Source: Candidatus Latescibacterota bacterium (GTDB lineage Bacteria > Latescibacterota > UBA2968 > UBA8231). From it: a stretch of DNA of 27,353 nucleotides. A program made the translations under genes and the position numbers. The notes beneath the pieces were generated by a model. It did not search any database. It saw nothing but the letters and a program-made list of their open reading frames with translations, and had not been told where the DNA came from. Shown one piece after another: positions 23,317 to 27,353 of the stretch (its first letter is position 1; the number at the start of each line of letters is the position of its first letter). The DNA lies in assembly GCA_022826515.1 (NCBI GenBank), contig JAJDUT010000053.1:1-27353 (forward strand). Reading direction: 5' to 3'.

Positions 23317-25756
23317 GCGGCGGCTGCAACTCGGCGTGGGGTTGGTGGCGGCAGCCGTCATTGGCTATGAAATCGGTCTCGTTCGGCTGTTTTCCTTTTT
23401 GCAGCACTATCACTACACGTTCTTAGTGGTCTCAGGGGCGGTGTGCGGCTTGGGGCTTGGGGCTGCGCTGAGTGCAGTGCTGAATGTGCGGGAAGAGCGG
23501 CTGCACCGGCACTTGGGTTATTGGGCGGTTGGTTGCGGTGTTAGCACGATCTGTGGTGCGTTTGCCGTAGCGCAATTTCCCCGCATGCCGCTACTGCTAC
23601 TGGTCGGCATCGCCGGTCTTCCCTTCATCGCCGCTGGCGCATTCCTCGCCCTCGCCTTCCGAGCGCGTTATCAACAAAGTCAAGTTCTCTACTTTTGGGA
23701 CTTGGTCGGCGCGGCGCTCGGCATCCTCTACGTCGTGCCAGCCCTCGAATGGCTGGGCGGTGTCGGTGTCCTATTGGGCGCGAGCGTCTTCGCTATGGCC
23801 ACCGCCGCTTTCTTTTTGCATCGCTGGGTGTGGGCCTGCCCAATTATTTTAGCGACTGGGCTTGTCGTTTACAGTATCCAACAACGCGAACTCATTGATC
23901 TCAGTGTCCTAGCTGGGGACGGCGACAAGCCCATGTTTCGCGCCTTGGGTGCGGAGCGCCACCGAGGGGAAGTGAAGGCCACGCACTGGAGCGCGTACGC
24001 GCGCACCGACTTGGTCGATCGCACGGGCGACACGGGTCTGAACTTATACGTAGATGGCGGGGCTGGTTCGTACATGTTCCGCTTTCCCGGGGATTACCGG
24101 CGGTTGTTTTTCGTGCGCCGCGAAGCTGCGTTTTTCCCCTATTACTTTTCGCGTCGGGAGCGCGCCCTGATCATCGGGCCAGGTGGTGGTGCCGACGTGC
24201 TCTATGCGCTGATGACTGGCTGGCGGCATATCGAAGCTGTAGAGATCAACCCGGAGATTGCCGCGCTGGTCCGCTCTTATGGAGAATACAACGGCCATTT
24301 GTACGACTTGGAGGGCGTGGAGCTGCACATCGGCGATGGCCGCAACTATTTGGAGCGTTCGTGCGTGCGCTACGATCTCATTGCCCTGCCCTTGGTGTAT
24401 GCCGAGGCGGCCGATTTGGTGGGGTACGCGCTCTCCGAGAATTACCTGTTCACCCGCGAGGCATTTGCCGCCTATCTCGATCACCTCGCCGAGGGTGGTC
24501 GGTTGGCTCTCATAGTTCACAATCACGCGCTGATGTTACGCGTGGTCGCCACCTTAGGTGCTCTATGGGAAGAGCGCGGCCACGAGCCGAGCGCGGTCCT
24601 TGACCATCTCGTCGTCGTCAACGGTGCTCGCGGCGACCCAGCGCGGCAAGAGGCACACCGTCCCTTGTTGCTGGTGCAAGAGCAGCCCTATACGGCCGAG
24701 CAATTGGCGCGCCTACACGCGGTCATGGAGGAGTTGGGTTTAGATGCGTACTTCTCGCCCGGCAGACGCGAACGGCCTGCATTGTCGGCGTTGCGCGGGG
24801 CTACATTGGCGGACTTTGTCGCTGCATCTGCACTCGATATTTCGCCGACGACTGACGACCGGCCCTTTTTTTACGACGCTACTCGCGGGTTGGATTCCAA
24901 GCTGACTTGGCTGCTAGGCGGTGCATTGTTGGCGTGTGCGCTGGTGATGTTGGGGCCGCTTGGTGTGCCGAGTATGCGCCAGCGGAGCGCGTCTGGGCCA
25001 CCGCCTTTGATGTGGGCGTTGTTCGCCGCCGGATTGGGCACGGGCTTTATGATGGTAGAGATCCATCTCTTGCAGCGCTTTGGCCTGTTTCTCGGCTATC
25101 CGACCTTGACGCTGGCAGTCGCGCTCTTCGGGCTATTGCTGGGCACGGGGGCTGGGAGCCTCGCGGGCGGGTGGTGCCGGCCGCTCGCGCACCCTCGGGG
25201 GTTGGGGTTGGTCGGTGTGGGCGTCGGTTTCGCCTGCTATCTCTATGGGTTCTTGCTCGATGGTGCGCTCGCTGGGGCGTTGGCGTGGCCGCTGGCCGTG
25301 CGCGTCGGGTTGACGCTGGCTCTCGTCGCGCCGCTCGGCATGTTGCTAGGCACCTGTTTCCCCTCCTGTCTGCGCTTGGGTGGTTCGCAACGCGCCGGGA
25401 TCGTCCCTTGGCTGTGGGCTGTCAATGGTTTCTTCTCGGTGCTTGGATCGGTGGGGGCCGTGGCTTTGGGTATGGAGTGGGGGGCGAGTGCATCGCTGGC
25501 GGTCGGCGCAGCCGCGTATGTGGCGGTGGGTGCGGTGCTTTTCTTGGGCAGCCGTCGGATTTCTTCGGACGTGGAGGTAGTCCGTCCATCCGGCGCGGGC
25601 CGCTGGGCGGTGGGTGCTCTGCTCTTGGTTGCGCTGCTGTGGTATGCGGCTTTTAGCTTTATCGGCGTGCGCTATTGGGGCGCGGCCCCTTCGGCTGCTC
25701 ATCCGCGCCCGCTGGTTGCGGATGAGGTTTGGCCGGCGGCGCTTAGAACCTTTTGA
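23306..25756 (+). CDS. multi-pass membrane protein with spermidine-synthase-like SAM domain
   Basis: The GTG at 23306, with GAGG upstream, is the likely start; longer in-frame versions would run inside the TPR gene. The ~816-residue product has N-terminal membrane helices (~5-200), a soluble Rossmann domain (~230-510) and a second set of helices (~535-760). The soluble part shows I-I-G-P-G-G-G-A-D near 290 and A-V-E-I-N-P-E-I near 311, typical of polyamine-synthase-like SAM binding, and H-I-G-D-G-R-N-Y. Where spermidine synthases have the catalytic D-[ST]-x-D after Y-D, this protein reads Y-D-L-I-A-L-P-L. Polyamine synthesis is therefore doubtful. Similar membrane-fused proteins are often annotated as spermidine synthase, but their substrate is unknown. 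Coupling to the propeller-TPR lipoprotein suggests a joint envelope function. Confidence 0.8.
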   Translation: MSAERRLQLGVGLVAAAVIGYEIGLVRLFSFLQHYHYTFLVVSGAVCGLGLGAALSAVLNVREERLHRHLGYWAVGCGVSTICGAFAVAQFPRMPLLLLVGIAGLPFIAAGAFLALAFRARYQQSQVLYFWDLVGAALGILYVVPALEWLGGVGVLLGASVFAMATAAFFLHRWVWACPIILATGLVVYSIQQRELIDLSVLAGDGDKPMFRALGAERHRGEVKATHWSAYARTDLVDRTGDTGLNLYVDGGAGSYMFRFPGDYRRLFFVRREAAFFPYYFSRRERALIIGPGGGADVLYALMTGWRHIEAVEINPEIAALVRSYGEYNGHLYDLEGVELHIGDGRNYLERSCVRYDLIALPLVYAEAADLVGYALSENYLFTREAFAAYLDHLAEGGRLALIVHNHALMLRVVATLGALWEERGHEPSAVLDHLVVVNGARGDPARQEAHRPLLLVQEQPYTAEQLARLHAVMEELGLDAYFSPGRRERPALSALRGATLADFVAASALDISPTTDDRPFFYDATRGLDSKLTWLLGGALLACALVMLGPLGVPSMRQRSASGPPPLMWALFAAGLGTGFMMVEIHLLQRFGLFLGYPTLTLAVALFGLLLGTGAGSLAGGWCRPLAHPRGLGLVGVGVGFACYLYGFLLDGALAGALAWPLAVRVGLTLALVAPLGMLLGTCFPSCLRLGGSQRAGIVPWLWAVNGFFSVLGSVGAVALGMEWGASASLAVGAAAYVAVGAVLFLGSRRISSDVEVVRPSGAGRWAVGALLLVALLWYAAFSFIGVRYWGAAPSAAHPRPLVADEVWPAALRTF

Positions 25757-25904
25757 TGGTGTATTGAGTAGAAAGGCTCAATTTCGCCACCCCATCCCAT
25801 TCCGACGCTTTTTCCGACTGTTTGAGATCGCAGTCCAACCCATTGCTCAAGAATGGTCGAGACCTACTTTACAATTATTCTCAATTCCCTTCAGGAGCGT
25901 CCCC

Positions 25905-26669
25905 ATGAACGCACCCGCCGATTCCTATCCCCTCCGCTTTGACGTCGATTATCCCGACCAGCCCCGCAATCGCCTTACGACTTTTTTTCGGCTTTTTACC
26001 GTCATTCCCATCGGAGTCGTCTTGGCCTTCATAGACTCCAGTATGCACAGCCTCGGTTATCTCGATTTTCTCTTCAGGTGGGTTTGGTGGGTCTCAGACA
26101 ATCTCTTCAATGGGGTTCTCAACAATCTCTTCAATTGGGACCGCAACAACTTCTTCAACTGGGTCGGCTTCTTTGGGTGGGTCCAAAACGCAGAAGGAGA
26201 ATGGGAGTGGAACTCCGGCTTCGGCCTGCTTTTCATCCCGGTTCTGCTCATGCTGCTCTTCCGTCGCAAGTACCCCCGCTGGTGGTTTAACTGGAATCTC
26301 GAACTCCTGCGCTTCGCCTTCCGGGTCTCGTCCTACTTCTGGCTCCTGCGCGACGAATACCCCTCTACCGACGAAGAACAGGCCGTTCACCTCGACATCG
26401 ATTACCCAGATGCCCAGCAAGACCTCAACCGCTGGCTGCCTCTAGTCAAGTGGTTTTTGGCCATTCCCCACTACATCATCCTGATCCCGTTGAGCATTGT
26501 AGCTCTTCTCTGCACCATCGTGGCTTGGTTCGCCATCCTCTTTACTGGGCGCTATCCCCGAGACTTATTCGATCTAGTGGTTGGTGTTGATCGCTGGTGG
26601 CTGCGCGTTAGCGCCTACGCTTTTATCCTAGTCACCGACCAGTACCCACCCTTCCGGCTATCCGAATAG
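25905..26669 (+). CDS. DUF4389 membrane protein
   Basis: This 254-residue protein has two DUF4389-type units. Each begins with a D-[VI]-D-Y-P-D motif (residues ~13-18 and again after midway) and is followed by hydrophobic helices. The second unit holds A-I-P-H-Y-I-I-L-I-P-L and the signature F-T-G-R-Y-P-R-D-L-F-D-L-V-V-G-V-D-R-W-W-L-R-V. Function is not known for the family; it is an inner-membrane protein. ATG 25905 has CAGGAG upstream and gives a start right before the first motif, so the longer frame back to 25614, which lies in the upstream gene, is not used. An Asn/Phe/Trp-rich loop (N-N-L-F-N-W-D-R-N-N-F-F-N-W) sits between the units. The next gene starts 9 bases after its stop. Confidence 0.85.
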   Translation: MNAPADSYPLRFDVDYPDQPRNRLTTFFRLFTVIPIGVVLAFIDSSMHSLGYLDFLFRWVWWVSDNLFNGVLNNLFNWDRNNFFNWVGFFGWVQNAEGEWEWNSGFGLLFIPVLLMLLFRRKYPRWWFNWNLELLRFAFRVSSYFWLLRDEYPSTDEEQAVHLDIDYPDAQQDLNRWLPLVKWFLAIPHYIILIPLSIVALLCTIVAWFAILFTGRYPRDLFDLVVGVDRWWLRVSAYAFILVTDQYPPFRLSE

Positions 26670-26677
26670 GACCGCTT

Positions 26678-27217
26678 ATGCCTGCCTTTTCTAGCCTGCG
26701 CCTCGCCGACCCGCCCTCCTCTCGAGGTGCTTGGGAAGCCCAACGTCCTGCTCTCTTGGAGGCCATGCAGCAGATCATGGGGCCTCTGCCCGGACCGGAA
26801 AAGCGCAGCCCGCTCGATGTCCAACTCAAAGAGGAAGTGGACTGCGGCTCTTATACTCGCCGTCTCATTTCCTACGTCTCCGAGCCGGACTGTCGAGTGC
26901 CAGCCTATTTGCTGATTCCCCATACTGCCCTAAAATCTCCAGTGCCGGCCGTGCTTTGTCCCCATCCCACGGACGACCGCATCGGCCACAAGGTGGTCGT
27001 CGGTTTGGGTGGTCGCGCCAACCGCGCCTATGCCAGCGAACTGGCTCAGGCTGGCTTTGTCACTCTTGCTCCGGCTTACCCTTTGCTGGCCGACTATCGC
27101 CCCGACTGGCGTGCTCTCGGCTACCAGTCGGGGACCATGAAGGCGATATGGGACAATATGCGCGGCCTCGATTTGCTGGCCGAACTGCCTTATGTCGCAG
27201 GGGAGTCTTTCGGCTAA
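26678..27217 (+). CDS. truncated dienelactone-hydrolase/acetylxylan-esterase-like alpha/beta hydrolase
   Basis: This 179-residue frame matches the N-terminal half of an alpha/beta hydrolase: P-A-Y-L-L-I-P, P-A-V-L-C-P-H-P-T (oxyanion-side strand), Y-A-S-E-L-A-Q-A-G-F-V-T-L-A-P-A-Y-P, and G-Y-Q-S-G-T-M-K-A-I-W-D-N-M-R-G-L-D-L-L. It stops after Y-V-A-G-E-S-F-G, exactly where relatives continue into the G-H-S-x-G-G nucleophile elbow. The catalytic Ser, Asp and His are all missing, so no esterase activity is expected. The sequence after the stop is AT-richer and contains a long hairpin and a new ORF, suggesting an insertion disrupted the gene. It is eight bases downstream of the DUF4389 gene and probably belonged to its operon. 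Confidence 0.75.
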   Translation: MPAFSSLRLADPPSSRGAWEAQRPALLEAMQQIMGPLPGPEKRSPLDVQLKEEVDCGSYTRRLISYVSEPDCRVPAYLLIPHTALKSPVPAVLCPHPTDDRIGHKVVVGLGGRANRAYASELAQAGFVTLAPAYPLLADYRPDWRALGYQSGTMKAIWDNMRGLDLLAELPYVAGESFG

Positions 27218-27240
27218 GTACACGACAGTAATCTAAGTTG

Positions 27241-27316
27241 TGGTACGGCCCTGCTTTAGGTTTTATTTGTAATCGCTCAAGATTGCATCTAAATCCTAAA
27301 TACAGGAGCCGCACCA
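27241..27316 (+). promoter_or_regulatory. long hairpin sequestering a ribosome binding site
   Basis: Arms 27241-27274 and 27281-27316 pair imperfectly along about 34 bases around the loop GCTCAA. Matching blocks are TGGT-CGGC, CCTG, TTTAGG and AATC. The 3' arm contains the CAGGAG ribosome binding site and ends at the first base of the ATG at 27316. Read-through mRNA would fold this region and block translation, as is known for some insertion-sequence transposase genes. Confidence 0.55.
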
Positions 27317-27353
27317 TGCTTATTCATATGCTAAAGAAAGCCCTCATGCAAGG
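27316..27353 (+). CDS. start of an ORF running off the window, possible transposase
   Basis: ATG 27316, seven bases after CAGGAG, opens a frame (M-L-I-H-M-L-K-K-A-L-M-Q-...) that continues past the window end. Only 12 codons are visible, so no family can be named. Its place just behind the abrupt end of the hydrolase gene and a ribosome-site hairpin fits the first gene of an insertion element. That is inference only. Confidence 0.35.
   Translation, partial: MLIHMLKKALMQ

Noticed and set aside
23306..25756. Calling the gene spermidine synthase (speE)
   Set aside because: The catalytic acidic motif is missing and the membrane fusion is unlike SpeE, so a gene symbol would mislead.

Overview
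The window looks like a chromosomal segment of an uncultivated, fairly GC-rich Gram-negative bacterium. The best taxonomic guess, by inference only, is a Latescibacterota/Poribacteria-like or related Planctomycetota/Acidobacteriota-like lineage. Pointers are the many exported proteins, two large lipoproteins that join an FG-GAP propeller and ASPIC/UnbV to TPRs, a formylglycine-enzyme-fold protein without catalytic cysteines, FlgD-like/T9SS-like C-terminal domains, a DUF6785-type membrane protein, and DUF4389. No rRNA, tRNA or CRISPR array was seen.

Region 1-2.8 kb is visibly AT-richer than the rest. On the minus strand it holds a broken radical SAM/SPASM maturase (N-terminal piece and SPASM piece present, radical SAM core missing) downstream of a glycosyltransferase fused to a methyltransferase-like domain. 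It reads like the remnant of a horizontally acquired peptide- or glycan-modification locus.

Region 2.8-8.9 kb (minus strand) has a MacB/FtsX-type permease, a CBM9-like secreted protein (copy A) with its own promoter, long leader and terminator, and a discoidin-type surface protein ending in a gliding/FlgD-like domain. A palindromic MITE-like repeat lies at 8866-8952, at the divergent boundary.

Region 9.1-18.4 kb (plus strand) carries a tight three-gene operon: an FGE-fold protein, a di-heme MauG/CCP enzyme with a surface-sorting tail, and a propeller-ASPIC-TPR lipoprotein. It is followed by CBM9-like copy B (own promoter and terminator), a DUF6785-like membrane protein and a small membrane-anchored TPR protein. 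A long AT-rich palindrome separates this strand from a convergent two-domain parvulin lipoprotein (18.5-20.1 kb).

Region 20.2-25.8 kb has the second propeller-ASPIC-TPR lipoprotein, translationally overlapped with a multi-pass membrane protein carrying a spermidine-synthase-like SAM domain without the usual catalytic acidic motif. A DUF4389 protein follows, then an alpha/beta hydrolase cut off just before its nucleophile elbow. The cut is probably an insertion element, whose first gene starts at 27316 behind a hairpin that buries its ribosome binding site.

The most interesting possibility is an envelope or surface system with two paralogous propeller-TPR scaffold lipoproteins, each coupled to a different enzyme module (di-heme oxidase plus FGE fold; membrane SAM enzyme). 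Duplicated CBM9-like proteins accompany it and share a C-terminal W-G-x-[IV]-K-S motif with the FGE-fold protein.
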